Part shown: positions 1 through 10,100 of the stretch, piece after piece
Position numbering within the stretch: the stretch's first letter is position 1
Layout of the letters: the number at the start of each line of letters is the position of its first letter
Assembly: GCF_002944315.1 (NCBI RefSeq)
Contig: NZ_CP024311.1
Coordinates: 3,138,501-3,202,500, forward strand
Origin: Rhizobium sp. NXC24
GTDB lineage: Bacteria; Pseudomonadota; Alphaproteobacteria; Rhizobiales; Rhizobiaceae
Direction of reading: 5' to 3'
DNA length: 64,000 bases
Notes under the pieces: generated by a model
Seen by the model: only the letters and a program-made list of their open reading frames with translations
What the model was told of the DNA's origin: nothing
Databases searched by the model: none
Program-made: the position numbers and the translations under genes

Positions 1-980
1 CGAACCCTGCGCTCGACGGTATTTCGCTCACGGCCCGCCGTGGCGAGATCGTCGGCATCATCGGCCGCAGCGGTGCCGGCAAGTCAACGCTGATCCGCTG
101 CCTGAACGGGCTGGAACGTGCCGACAGCGGCGAAATCCATATCGAAGGACGCAATATCGTCGGCCTGTCGGAAAACGAACTGCAGCCGCTGCGCCGCCGC
201 ATCGGCATGATTTTCCAGCATTTCAATCTGCTTTCGGCAAAGACCGTCGAAGACAATGTCGCCCTTCCACTGAAGATCGAAGGTATCGCCAAGGCGGAGC
301 GGCTGGCGCGTGCCCGCGAGTTGCTCGAACTCGTCGGTCTTGCCGACAAGGCGAAGGCCTATCCCTCGGCTCTCTCTGGCGGGCAGAAGCAGCGCGTCGG
401 CATCGCCCGGGCACTGGCCGCCCGCCCCGCCCTTCTCCTTTCCGACGAAGCGACCTCCGCCCTCGATCCCGAGACGACACGCTCGATCCTGACGCTGCTG
501 AAGGATATCAACCGCAAGCTTGGCCTGACGATCCTGCTCATCACCCACGAGATGGAAGTGGTGCGCGCGATTGCCGATCGTGTGGCCGTCATCGATGCGG
601 GCCGCATCGTTGAGAAAGGCCCGGTCTGGCAGATTTTCGCCAATCCGCAGACTGAGATCACCGCAAGCCTGCTCAGCACCATCCGCCCGCAGCTTCCGGA
701 ACATATCGCCGAGCGACTGTCGCAGGCACCGGGCACCGAGGCGATTTTAAGCGTCGATCTCGCCGGCCCGGCCGCGCAGGGCGCGCTCTTCGCCGAGCTT
801 TCGGCAGCGCTGCCGCATTCCTTCCGCCTGGTGCATGGCGGCATCGACCATATTCAGAACCAGCCCGTCGCCCGCTTCTTCATCGCCGTGCCGACCCGCG
901 ACGCAACGCTGCCGGCGCAGGTGACTGATTTTCTGACGGCTCGGTCCGCCCGGGTGGAGGTTTTAGGCTATGACAACTGA
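1..980 (+). CDS. metN: Methionine ABC transporter ATP-binding protein MetN (5' truncated by window edge)
   Basis: This is the cytoplasmic ATPase of a D/L-methionine importer. The reading frame is already open at base 3 and no start is visible, so the N-terminus lies outside the window. Walker A (GRSGAGKST) is near base 63, the ABC signature LSGGQKQR near base 367 and Walker B (LLLSDEA) near base 432. The last ~80 residues resemble the NIL regulatory domain of MetN-type ATPases, which separates it from general amino-acid ATPases. The 3' end overlaps metI by 11 bases, so the two are translated together. The substrate-binding MetQ is not downstream and must lie elsewhere. Confidence 0.93.
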   Translation, partial: NPALDGISLTARRGEIVGIIGRSGAGKSTLIRCLNGLERADSGEIHIEGRNIVGLSENELQPLRRRIGMIFQHFNLLSAKTVEDNVALPLKIEGIAKAERLARARELLELVGLADKAKAYPSALSGGQKQRVGIARALAARPALLLSDEATSALDPETTRSILTLLKDINRKLGLTILLITHEMEVVRAIADRVAVIDAGRIVEKGPVWQIFANPQTEITASLLSTIRPQLPEHIAERLSQAPGTEAILSVDLAGPAAQGALFAELSAALPHSFRLVHGGIDHIQNQPVARFFIAVPTRDATLPAQVTDFLTARSARVEVLGYDN

Positions 981-1626
981 CATCATCCTCGGCCTGCTCT
1001 GGCGCTCCTTCTGGGAAACGATCTGGATGACCGGAGCATCCGGCCTGATCTCGCTCGTCATCGGCCTGCCGCTCGGCCTCGCGCTGGTCGTCACGGGCCA
1101 TGACGGCATCGCCGAACAGCTCACCGTCAACCGCATCCTCGCGGCGTTGGTCAACGGCTTCCGCGCCGTGCCTTTCATCATCCTGTTGATCGCATTGATC
1201 CCTCTGACGCGGCTGCTCGTCGGCACCGCGCTTGGCACGACTGCGGCAATCGTGCCGCTTACCATCGCGGCGATACCCTATTACGCCCGCATCGCCGAAG
1301 TTTCGCTGCGCGAGGTCGATCGCGGCCTGATCGATGCCGTACGCGCCATGGGTGGCAACCGCTGGACCATCATCCGGGAAGTGCTGGTGCCGGAAGCACT
1401 GCCCGGGATTGTCGCAGGCTTTACGGTGACGCTGGTCACCCTAATCGGCGCCTCGGCCATGGCCGGCACCATCGGCGGCGGCGGCCTCGGCGACCTCGCG
1501 ATCCGCTACGGCTACCAGCGCTTTGAGACCGGCGTAATGATCGCCGTCGTCATCGTGCTGATCATCCTCGTCTGCGGCATGCAATGGCTCGGCGACCGCC
1601 TGATCGCAAAGCTCGATCATCGTTGA
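970..1626 (+). CDS. metI: Methionine ABC transporter permease MetI
   Basis: This 218-residue inner-membrane permease pairs with MetN. It has about five hydrophobic segments. An EAA-loop-like stretch (DAVRAMGGNRWTIIREVLVP) lies around residues 118-137, the site that docks on the ATPase in this family. Length and composition fit MetI. The start ATG lies inside the metN stop region, indicating translational coupling. The metNI pair ends here: the next gene is on the opposite strand and no MetQ-like lipoprotein follows. Confidence 0.93.
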   Translation: MTTDIILGLLWRSFWETIWMTGASGLISLVIGLPLGLALVVTGHDGIAEQLTVNRILAALVNGFRAVPFIILLIALIPLTRLLVGTALGTTAAIVPLTIAAIPYYARIAEVSLREVDRGLIDAVRAMGGNRWTIIREVLVPEALPGIVAGFTVTLVTLIGASAMAGTIGGGGLGDLAIRYGYQRFETGVMIAVVIVLIILVCGMQWLGDRLIAKLDHR

Positions 1627-1781
1627 TACTCATCGGTCAAATCCGATGACGGAATGCGGCTGCCGGATGGTTCGACGGCAGCCGCCCATCAGCTTGGATG
1701 AACAACTTCTCCTGCAACGTCGCCGGCTCATAGGCGTCGGCGCAAATTCACCCGCTGCCGTCTGCATGGCAACCTGCAACT

Positions 1782-2813
1782 TCAGTTTCGAGTGACCGGC
1801 TTCGAGCGCATCCGTGACACCGTTTCGCGCTCCGCCCGCTTGCAGCGCATCGGCGGCAGGCCCCGGTCCATCAGGTCCATATCTTCCAGCACCATGTCGC
1901 CCATTTTCTTGAAGGCGCTGTCGAGGGCACCGGCGCGATGCGCCGAGCGGATGAAGCCTTTGAGGCCGCGCACCGGATGATCCTTGCCAAGCGGCTCCTC
2001 CGGATAGACATCGCTCGCCGCAACGATATGGCCGGAGGCGACCGCAGCCATCAATGCGTCGAAATCCACGACATCGGCGCGGCTAAGCAGGATGAAGGCC
2101 GCGCCCTTGCGCATACGTGCAAAAGCTTCTGCGCCGAGGAAGCCCTTGTTTTCGCTGGTGACGGAGGCGACGACGAAAACGAAATCGCTGCCCGAAAGCA
2201 CCTCGTCGAGGCTGGCCGGCTGGACGCCGTGTTCCCTGAGGATCGACGGCGGCATCCAGGGATCGAACACCCTGATCGTCGCGCGAAAGCCCGACAGCAC
2301 CCGGTTCAGCGCCTTGCCGAGATCACCGAACCCGACGATACCGATATCGCTGCCAGAGAGCAGACGGGCCTTGGCATTGCCGTCACCGCCCCAAAGCTCT
2401 CTGCCCTCGCGAAAATCGAGATCGGCGTCGACGATGCCGCGCGCCAGGCTGAGCGCAAATCCAAGCCCGATCTCCGCCACCGGCTCGGCGAAGACTTGTC
2501 CGGTGGTAACGACATGGATGCCGCGCTCGAACAGCACATCATAGGGCATGTTGTTGATGAGATTGCTTTCGACATTCAAAATGCAGCGCAGGCGCGGCAT
2601 GCGGTCGAGCGTATCCTTCGAAAGCGGCGGCTGGCCGATGATATAGCGCGCCTCGCCGAGTACGTCGTCGCCAAGCCCAGCAATATTCTCCGGATCAGCC
2701 TCGACGATCCGGTATTTCGAATGAAGGAGCGACAGCGCATCCTTGGTGAAGATGAGCTCAAGCGAACGCGGCTCAGGCGCACTGATGGCCAAAGGCCTGT
2801 TGTCGGTCGACAT
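1782..2813 (-). CDS. D-isomer-specific 2-hydroxyacid dehydrogenase family protein
   Basis: This is a 343-residue NAD(P)-dependent oxidoreductase of the 2-hydroxyacid dehydrogenase family. The Rossmann nucleotide loop GFGDLG is at residues 161-166. Candidate catalytic residues in family order are Arg245 (LLSRADVVD), a Glu in DVYPEEP (about 272-273) and His292 (SAHRAG). A good ribosome-binding site (AGGGAGAG) precedes the ATG. The substrate cannot be told from sequence; SerA-like proteins elsewhere in the window have ACT domains that this one lacks. It lies 56 bases downstream of the Tag-like gene on the same strand and may share its transcript. Confidence 0.85.
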   Translation of the reverse strand: MSTDNRPLAISAPEPRSLELIFTKDALSLLHSKYRIVEADPENIAGLGDDVLGEARYIIGQPPLSKDTLDRMPRLRCILNVESNLINNMPYDVLFERGIHVVTTGQVFAEPVAEIGLGFALSLARGIVDADLDFREGRELWGGDGNAKARLLSGSDIGIVGFGDLGKALNRVLSGFRATIRVFDPWMPPSILREHGVQPASLDEVLSGSDFVFVVASVTSENKGFLGAEAFARMRKGAAFILLSRADVVDFDALMAAVASGHIVAASDVYPEEPLGKDHPVRGLKGFIRSAHRAGALDSAFKKMGDMVLEDMDLMDRGLPPMRCKRAERETVSRMRSKPVTRN

Positions 2814-2869
2814 AGAAGTCTCTCCCTATTCCTAAAGACGATCCAATATCATCCGACCAGCCAAATCAA

Positions 2870-3565
2870 TCAGAGCTCTTCCTCTTCCCCCGGCATGCCC
2901 ACAGAGAAGGCGCAGATGCGCGAGAGATAGGTTTGCGGCAGGCCCGTTTCGGCGCCCCAGGCATTGAACTGATCCTGGATCAGGCGCAGCTCCTTCTTGG
3001 CCGGCTTCGGCTCCGAGATCGGCAGGCCGGAAAGACGCAGGCAGACGAGTACATCGTGGCTCATGACGAAACTATCGCGCCCGATGGCGCGCAGGAAATA
3101 TTGGCCGCTCATGCCCCCAAGCCGGTTGGCGCGCTTATCGAGCACGGCGAGCAAGCCGATATGATCTTCCACCGGCCAATCGGCAAAGAAGCGCCCGGCG
3201 CTGCCATGCTCCTCGGCAAGTTGGCGAATGAAATGGGCATTGTCCCGCACGGACATGATCTTGGCGCCGTTGCGCACGATGCGCGCGTCGGAGGTCAGAT
3301 CATGCCAGTAGTCGTCGGGTGCGAGGTTGAGGAAAGCCGGGTCGAAGCCGGAGAAAGCCGCCTCGAAACCCGGCCATTTGGAATCAATGACATTGCGCAC
3401 GAAGCCGGCATAGAAGACGTAGCGCGTCATTTCCGACAGCAACCTGTCGTCCGGCATGGCGCGCAAGGCATCGTGATCGGGCACTTTTGGCATGAGTGCC
3501 TTCAGAGCTTCCGCCCCACCCTTGCGCTTTTGCGCCCGCTCCAGAATTTCCGTGAAGCTGCCCAC
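2870..3565 (-). CDS. DNA-3-methyladenine glycosylase I (Tag)-like protein
   Basis: This 231-residue protein resembles the methyladenine glycosylase (Tag) family, with a helix-rich body and stretches such as YVFYAGFVRNVIDSKWPGF and WPVEDHIGLLAVLDKR. The N-terminal Cys-containing zinc segment of E. coli Tag (near MERCGW) is absent and I see no His/Cys cluster at the C-terminus. It therefore belongs to a divergent, probably zinc-free branch, and activity on 3-methyladenine is not assured. The start is GTG, preceded by a GAGAAAG ribosome-binding site. Confidence 0.75.
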   Translation of the reverse strand: MGSFTEILERAQKRKGGAEALKALMPKVPDHDALRAMPDDRLLSEMTRYVFYAGFVRNVIDSKWPGFEAAFSGFDPAFLNLAPDDYWHDLTSDARIVRNGAKIMSVRDNAHFIRQLAEEHGSAGRFFADWPVEDHIGLLAVLDKRANRLGGMSGQYFLRAIGRDSFVMSHDVLVCLRLSGLPISEPKPAKKELRLIQDQFNAWGAETGLPQTYLSRICAFSVGMPGEEEEL

Positions 3566-3647
3566 CTTTCTCTCCCCTTCGATGACCGCTCAAAGTCTTT
3601 TACGATCTTGTGCTTGCGCGCAAGATGATGCGCGACAGCCGGAACGC

Positions 3648-3675
3648 AAAAGGCCGGGGCAAAGCCCGGCCTTTT
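3648..3675 (-). terminator. Rho-independent terminator of the MFS exporter gene
   Basis: A perfect 11-bp inverted repeat (AAAAGGCCGGG paired with CCCGGCCTTTT) has a 6-base loop. Its flanking A/T runs give a U-tail when read on the minus strand. It sits 22 bases beyond the stop of the minus-strand exporter gene. Confidence 0.8.
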
Positions 3676-3697
3676 GAACCCACGTGGGAGATAGTCG

Positions 3698-4900
3698 CTA
3701 TTCCGCGGCCGCTTCCGCAGCCGGCCGGCGGGCGATAGTCGCCTGCGTCAGCAGGAGTGCGGCGACGGCGCAGAGTGCGACGCAGCCGACCATGGGCAGC
3801 GCCGAGCCATCGAAAAACAGTCCGGCAATGATCATCGCGACGGCGGCGGCAGCAAACTGCAGCGTGCCCATCAGCGCCGAGGCCGTACCGGCAATCTCGC
3901 CATGATCTTCCAACGCCAGCACGCCCGTCGTGGGAATGACCAGACCCAGAAAACCGAAACCGATAAAGAGAAACACGATGAGAACCGGCAACTGGTTGAA
4001 GCCGAGGCTCATGACCACCGCCAGCAGTGCCGTGGTCGTGGCAAAAGCGGTAACCGCGACGCGCATCACCCGCACCAGACCGAAACGCTCGCCGAGCCAG
4101 CCGGTGAGCTGCGACACCGAGAAGAAGGAGACGGCGTTGATCGAGAAAGCAAAGCTGTATTGCGTCGGCGTCAGGCCGTAATGGTCGATCAGCACGAAGG
4201 GCGAATTGGCGAGGTAGACGAGAAAGCTCGATATGCCGAGGCCGCCAATAAAGGTGAGCGTCAGGAAATTGCGGTCACCGAGCAACAGGCGATAGGCCGC
4301 CATCGCGCTGCGAAGGCCGCTTTGCGAGCGCTCTGCTTTCGCCCGGGTCTCCTCGAGTTGGGTAGACAGCAGGATCAGCCCCATCACCGCCGCGATCGTC
4401 ACCGCCCAGAACACGCCGCGCCAACCGTAGAAGGCGATGACGGCACTGCCCGTCAGCGGCGCGAGGATCGGCGAAATGCTGAAGACGAGCATCAGCAGCG
4501 ACATCAGCCGCGCCGCCTGAACGCCAGTATGCATGTCGCGCACGACGGCGCGCGGCACCACCATGCCGGCCGCGCCGCCGATGCCCTGCAGGAAGCGGAA
4601 AGCGATCAGCGTCTCGATATTGCCCGCCGTGGCCGCACCTATGCTCGCCACTGCGAACAGGCCGATGCCGAGATAAAGTGGCGCCTTGCGTCCCCACATG
4701 TCCGAAAGCGGCCCATAGAGCAATTGAAAGACGGCGAAGGGAATGAAGAAGAACAACAGGCTCAACTGAACGACACTGTTCTCCGCCGCAAGATCCTTGC
4801 CGATCGATGGCAAAGCGGGAAGATACATGTCGATCGCGAAGGGACCGATGGCCGAAAGCAGGCCAAGGATGATCGCATAGCGAAGGAAAGACGTCGTCAT
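3698..4900 (-). CDS. Bcr/CflA-family multidrug efflux MFS transporter
   Basis: This is a 400-residue, 12-helix major facilitator. The N-terminal GPFAIDMYLPALPSIGKDL segment is the hallmark of the Bcr/CflA drug:proton antiporter group, and the loop 2-3 motif A is seen as GPLSDMWGRKAPLYLG. It should export a small toxic compound or metabolite across the inner membrane using the proton gradient. The gene is transcribed away from the TetR gene starting at 5222, and candidate operators lie between the two, so it is probably repressed by that regulator. The substrate is unknown. It ends the annotated frame with an Ala/Glu-rich tail. Confidence 0.88.
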   Translation of the reverse strand: MTTSFLRYAIILGLLSAIGPFAIDMYLPALPSIGKDLAAENSVVQLSLLFFFIPFAVFQLLYGPLSDMWGRKAPLYLGIGLFAVASIGAATAGNIETLIAFRFLQGIGGAAGMVVPRAVVRDMHTGVQAARLMSLLMLVFSISPILAPLTGSAVIAFYGWRGVFWAVTIAAVMGLILLSTQLEETRAKAERSQSGLRSAMAAYRLLLGDRNFLTLTFIGGLGISSFLVYLANSPFVLIDHYGLTPTQYSFAFSINAVSFFSVSQLTGWLGERFGLVRVMRVAVTAFATTTALLAVVMSLGFNQLPVLIVFLFIGFGFLGLVIPTTGVLALEDHGEIAGTASALMGTLQFAAAAVAMIIAGLFFDGSALPMVGCVALCAVAALLLTQATIARRPAAEAAAE

Positions 4901-5221
4901 GATGATGATCTTTCAGAAAATTTGAGCGTGAAGACCGGATTGCCTTCGCGCCGCGTCTCCCGCAGGAGACGTTGAAAACAAAATGCTGCATCCGCCAATC
5001 GAGCCCGACAAAGGCTCAACTGCCTTTTCTTCGAAGAGCAAACCACCCGAAAATCGACGGAATGCTCAACGAATTCTTGGGTTGGGTTTTAAGAACGCCG
5101 CACGGTCTTGGGAGGAAAGCGCGGGCCTGAGATACGCTTAACAATCATGTCCATCGTTTTGGACATTATTGTAAAAATAGACACTATTGTCCAAATCGTC
5201 AATACGGATTATCTTGATCCC
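4901..5221. other. Divergent intergenic region between MFS exporter and TetR regulator
   Basis: This 321-base control region lies between divergently read genes. The half nearest tetR is AT-rich and contains the palindromic operator candidates listed separately. The half nearest the exporter holds no open frame I would support. Confidence 0.7.
5147..5195. promoter_or_regulatory. Overlapping TetR-type operator candidates
   Basis: ATGTCCA (5147-5153) and TGGACAT (5160-5166) form a 20-bp palindrome with a 6-base spacer. A second inverted pair, TTTGGACA (5158-5165) and TGTCCAAA (5188-5195), shares its left arm with the first. The repeated TGTCCA half-sites just upstream of tetR and in front of the divergent exporter are what an autoregulating TetR repressor usually binds. 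Binding itself is inferred. Confidence 0.65.
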
Positions 5222-5890
5222 ATGAAAAGCCGAAGCACCGCCGCCTCGCAGGCAAAGACCGTAAGACCCACCCAATGCCTGAAGCGTATTTCCATCCTCG
5301 ACGCTGCGGCGGAAGTTTTTTGTCGCGAGGGTTTTTCCGGCGCGAGCATCGACGAGATCGCCGAGGAAGCCTGCGTCTCCCGGCAGACCATTTACAATCA
5401 CTACCGTGAGAAAGAGGCATTGTTCATCGCCGTCATCGCTGACGTGAGCGGGCGCGCCAATACGGCTCTGTTCTCCGCGCTGGCCGCCTTCCCTGACAGA
5501 CCGGAAAACCTTCGGGAGGATCTGATCGCCTTCGCTGTCGATATCAACAATAATTGTCTTTATAATCAGGACGGAAAATTCTTGCGTAAGCTCGTCCAGT
5601 CCGAAGGCCCCCGCTATCCGCACCTTTTCGAAGCCTGGCGCGAACACGGCCCTTGCAGGATCGGCAAGGCATTGGGCGCCATCTTCGCCCGCCTCCACCA
5701 CCAGGGCCTCCTTAACATTCCCGACTGCGACCTCGCCGCTCGCCAATTCAGCGCGCTGATCAACGCCGACCTGCAGATGACCACACTCTTTGGTCAAACG
5801 CCGACGGAGGCAGAGATTCGGGGATCGGCGGAACAAGCCGTAGATATGTTTTTGCGGGGGTACGGAGTTCGGGCAGAAGCCGGACTCTGA
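5222..5890 (+). CDS. TetR/AcrR family transcriptional regulator
   Basis: This 222-residue repressor has a TetR-type helix-turn-helix at residues 24-68 (ILDAAAEVFCREGFSGASID and SRQTIYNHYREKEALF), followed by a helical C-terminal ligand domain ending in AEQAVDMFLRGYGV. The frame is open 38 codons further up, but that extension would translate through the operator palindromes, so the ATG at 5222 is preferred. It probably represses the divergent MFS exporter and itself. The inducer is unknown. Confidence 0.88.
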   Translation: MKSRSTAASQAKTVRPTQCLKRISILDAAAEVFCREGFSGASIDEIAEEACVSRQTIYNHYREKEALFIAVIADVSGRANTALFSALAAFPDRPENLREDLIAFAVDINNNCLYNQDGKFLRKLVQSEGPRYPHLFEAWREHGPCRIGKALGAIFARLHHQGLLNIPDCDLAARQFSALINADLQMTTLFGQTPTEAEIRGSAEQAVDMFLRGYGVRAEAGL

Positions 5891-6031
5891 GCCCTGAGTC
5901 TACAGCGTTTCTCAAGCCCTTTTTACAACGATCGCAGCGCCTCAAACGCGCGCCAGACACCTTATCTAATTTTGCTTGTGCCCTTGCCATCCGCAGCGTT
6001 AACGTGAGTGCGTGGGGTCGGAGCTTGTACG

Positions 6032-6292
6032 ATGAGCAATAGACATTGGAATTTCCCGGTGATGGTCATCTGCAAGCGAACGGGGAAAATCTATACCGTT
6101 GGCACCACGAAAGAGGCATTGGACATGCTGCTGAATGCATGGCCCGTTGCCGAAGGCAAGGCGTTCATGATGGCCCTGCAGATATGTGCGGATGTTGAAA
6201 GCGGGATCAGGCAGCCGCTGGACGCGCGCAACAGCTTCGTCGCCGCGGCCAGGGAAGCTGGCGTACCGATCGAAGCCACAATGGTCGAATAA
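6032..6292 (+). CDS. DUF982 domain-containing protein (copy 1)
   Basis: This is an 86-residue protein of the DUF982 family, which is abundant in rhizobia and of unknown function. The family pattern is visible: an N-terminal strand pair (FPVMVICKRTGKIYTV), then the TTKEALDMLLNAWPVAEGKAF segment and a C-terminal helix with FVAAAREAGV. ATG at 6032 is preferred over an upstream GTG at 6008 because the family begins near this Met. A second DUF982 gene follows 114 bases downstream in the same orientation. Confidence 0.8.
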   Translation: MSNRHWNFPVMVICKRTGKIYTVGTTKEALDMLLNAWPVAEGKAFMMALQICADVESGIRQPLDARNSFVAAAREAGVPIEATMVE

Positions 6293-6406
6293 GTCGCCTG
6301 CGTCCCCCGATCCTCCTCTCGCGCCTTGGCTTCGTGCCGCTGTCCGCAACAATGCTTGGAACGAAACCGTCGCTATCCCGTTTTAAAATGCCAAACGAGG
6401 AGCGCG

Positions 6407-6649
6407 ATGTTTCAAACCGCCTGGAGAAAGCCTGTCGTCGTACGCCTGCCGAAAAATATCCGCATCATCCGGACGGCAGCCGAGGCCACGGATTGCTTGA
6501 CCGCGGATTGGCCGGTACGCCACGGAAACGCCTACGAGGCGGCCTTGCGCGCCTGCATTGATTGTTTCGAAGGCTATACGACCGCGAACGAAACCCGCGT
6601 GGCTTTCGTCGCCGCCTGTCGCGAGGCGAATGCTCTGATAAGCGCGTGA
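6407..6649 (+). CDS. DUF982 domain-containing protein (copy 2)
   Basis: This is an 80-residue paralogue of the upstream DUF982 protein. It shares the order RTAAEATDCLTADWPVRHGNAY, then a helix ending FVAACREANALI. GAGGAG lies a few bases before the ATG. The two copies are clearly diverged, so this is not a recent duplication. No function is known; proteins of this size are often annotated only by family. Confidence 0.78.
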   Translation: MFQTAWRKPVVVRLPKNIRIIRTAAEATDCLTADWPVRHGNAYEAALRACIDCFEGYTTANETRVAFVAACREANALISA

Positions 6650-7127
6650 TACCGAAAGGCCGCCTTCGAGGTGCGAACAAGTATTGGGCTAAATCCGTTG
6701 CTGGAAAAAACCTGAGCTTGCCGGTCGTTAATTCAAAATTAAAAGCAACCGAATAAAAGCGTTCTTGGGTCGCTAGAATTCTGCTGAAAAACGCGATTCG
6801 CCCATGAGTAAACGACAGATCTGGGCGAACCGGAATTTGCAGGCAGGACGTCAGCGTCCAATGGCGTAGGGATCAGGGCCATGCATGGCTCTGGAAGCAT
6901 GATGCCCTTCCAACGCGCCGGCTCGTCCGAGCCATGTTCCGTGTAACTTCATTCTCTTCCGACAGGACGCCCGAATTGTCGACGCCGGTATTGGTGTCTG
7001 ATTACGAGGGTAAGCTGCCAGCAAACGTGCGCCCGGGGGCGCCGTAAAAGGACTTTGCTGGTCTTCGCGCGCGGCCGACGGCAGAGGAATGATACTCGCA
7101 GTCAGCTAACACACTAGGGGCGCGTCC
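6650..7127. other. Long leader/promoter region of the octapeptide-repeat gene
   Basis: This 478-base interval has no credible reading frame. It begins AT-rich and contains a perfect CtrA-type box (listed separately), about 385 bases before the start of the repeat gene. The rest is GC-rich and could be a long 5' untranslated leader. I did not find a convincing -35/-10 pair. Confidence 0.6.
6728..6742. promoter_or_regulatory. CtrA-type box TTAA-N7-TTAA
   Basis: TTAA at 6728-6731 and TTAA at 6739-6742 are separated by exactly seven bases. This is the full consensus for the alphaproteobacterial cell-cycle regulator CtrA. It lies in an otherwise gene-free stretch upstream of the giant repeat gene. 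Function is inferred from the match only. Confidence 0.5.
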
Positions 7128-10100
7128 ATGACTTCAGTTATTTCTTCTCTGAGCATCAATCAGATTAAAGCTCTTACCACCTCAACGATTAAGCAGTTGA
7201 CGACCGACGACGTCGCGGCACTGAGCACCACCCAGATCAAGGCGCTAAGCTCGACGCAGATTTCCGCTTTTGAAACGCAGGATATCTCCACCTTCACCTC
7301 CACGCAGATGGGCGCCGTATCGACGAGCGCCATTCTCGGTTTGAGCCTAGACCAACTGGCAGTTCTCTCCACGACCCAGTTGGGTGGCCTTTCCGGCGAG
7401 CAGGTCGCCGCGCTTACCACAGCCGATGTTGCAGGCCTCTCCACCGATCAGACCAAGGGTCTGACCACCACCCAAGTTGCGGCTCTCACCTCGAAGCAGG
7501 TTGCAGTCCTCTCCACTGACGACGTTGCTGCTCTCTCCACCGATCAGATCGGTGTCCTGAAGACCGCACAGGTCGCAGCCCTCAAGTCCACGCAGATCGC
7601 AGCCCTCTCCACGGATCAGGCTGCCGCGCTGAGCTCGACCCAGATCGCAGCCCTGACGGCCTCCGAAGTTGGCGCCCTTTCCACTGCTGACCTCGCAACC
7701 TTCTCCACCGACGAAGTCGCAGCCCTCTCCACCGCAGCCCTCTCCGGCCTGACCACCGATCAGGTCGCAGCGCTCTCTACGGATCAGGTTGCTGCTCTCA
7801 AGACCACCCAGATCGCCAAGCTCAGCACCAGCCAGATTGGCGCACTCTCCACCGACCAGGCCAAGGTTCTGACCACTGACCAGGTTGCCTCTCTGAGCTC
7901 GACCCAGATTGGTGCGCTTTCCACCGATGACGTCGCCGTCCTCTCCACCACTCAGATTGGTGCGCTGAAGACCGCGCAGATCGCAGCCCTCAAGTCCTCG
8001 CAGATCGCAGCCCTCTCCACGGATCAGGCGGCCGCTCTGAGCTCGACCCAGGTCGCAGCCCTGACGGCCTCCGAAGTTGGCGCCCTTTCCACGGCTGACC
8101 TCGCAACCTTCTCCACTGACGAGATCGCGGCAATCAACACCGCAGCTCTGTCGGGCCTGTCCTCCGATAAGGTCGCAGCGCTCTCCACCGATCAGGTTGC
8201 CGCTCTGAAGACCAGCCAGATCGCTAAGCTCAGCACCAGCCAGATCGCTGCGCTCTCCACTGACCAGGCGAAGGTCCTGACCACCGACCAGATCGGCGCT
8301 CTGACAAGCTCGCAGATCGGCGCCCTCTCCACTGACGATGTTGCCGCTCTCTCCACCGCTCAGATCGGTGTCCTGAAGACTGCACAGATCGCTGCTCTCA
8401 AGTCCTCGCAGATCGCAGCTCTCTCCACCGACCAGGCTGCCGCTCTGAGCTCGACCCAGGTCGCAGCCCTGACGGCCTCCGAAGTTGGCGCCCTCTCCAC
8501 AGCTGATCTCGCAACCTTCTCCACCGACGAAATCGCAGCAATCAGCACCGCGGCCATCTCCGGCCTGACGTCCGATAAGGTCGCAGCGCTCTCCACCGAT
8601 CAGGTGGCTGCTCTGAAGACCAGCCAGATCGCTAAGCTGAGCACCACCCAGATCGGCGCTCTTTCGACCGACCAGGCCAAGGCTCTGACCACTGACCAGG
8701 TTGCCTCTCTGAGCTCGACGCAGATCGGTGCGCTCTCCACCGACGACGTCGCCGTCCTCTCTACCGCTCAGATCGGTGCGCTGAAGACCGCTCAGGTCGC
8801 CGCTCTCAAGTCCTCGCAGATCGCAGCCCTGTCTACAGACCAAGCTGCCGCTCTGACGAGCTCGCAAGTCGCTGCCCTGACAGCTACTGAAGTTGGCGCC
8901 CTCTCCACCGCTGACCTCGCAACCTTCTCCACCGACGAGATCGCAGCCCTCTCGACCGCAGCCCTCTCCGGCCTGTCCTCTGAAAAGGTTGCCGCCCTCT
9001 CCACCGATCAGGTGGCCGCTCTGAAGACCAGCCAGATCGCCAAGCTGAGCACCACCCAGATCGGCGCTCTTTCGACCGACCAGGCTAAGGTTCTGACCAC
9101 CGACCAGGTCGCGGCTCTGTCCTCGACCCAGATCGCCGCTCTCTCCACCGACGACGTCGCTGTCCTCTCCACCGCCCAGATCGGTGCGCTGAAGACCGCT
9201 CAGGTCGCAGCCCTCAAGTCCTCGCAGATCGCAGCTCTCTCCACGGACCAGGCTGCTGCTCTGACGAGCTCGCAGATCGGTGCCCTGACGGCCTCCGAAG
9301 TTGGCGCACTTTCCACCGCTGACCTCGCAACCTTCTCCACCGACGAGATCGCAGCTCTCTCGACCGCAGCCCTCTCCGGCCTGTCCTCTGAAAAGGTTGC
9401 AGCGCTCTCCACCGACCAGGTTGCTGCTCTGAAGACCAGCCAGATCGCCAAGCTCAGCACCAGCCAGATCGGCGCGCTTTCGACCGACCAGGCCAAGGTT
9501 CTCACCACCGACCAGGTCGCCGCTCTGAGCTCGACCCAGATTGGTGCGCTCTCCACCGACGACGTGGCTGTCCTCACCACCGCCCAGATTGGTGCGCTGA
9601 AGACCGCACAGGTCGCAGCTCTCAAGTCCTCGCAGATCGCAGCACTCTCCACCGACCAGGCCGCCGCTCTGACGAGTTCGCAAATCGGTGCCCTGACGGC
9701 CTCCGAAGTTGGCGCACTTTCCACCGCCGACCTCGCAACCTTCTCCACCGACGAAATCGCAGCAATCAGCACCGCGGCCATCTCCGGCCTGACGTCCGAA
9801 AAGGTTGCAGCACTCTCCACGGATCAGGTTGCCGCTCTGAAGACCAGCCAGATCGCCAAGCTCAGCACCAGCCAGATCGGCGCACTCTCCACCGATCAGG
9901 CTAAGGTTCTGACCACCGACCAGGTCGCGGCTCTGTCCTCGACCCAGATCGGTGCGCTCTCCACCGACGACGTCGCCGCTCTCTCCACCGCTCAGATCGG
10001 TGTCCTGAAGACTGGCCAGGTCGCCGCGCTGAGCTCTTCGCAGATCGCCGCCCTCTCGACCGACCAGGCTGCCGCTCTGAGCTCGACCCAGATCGCAGCC

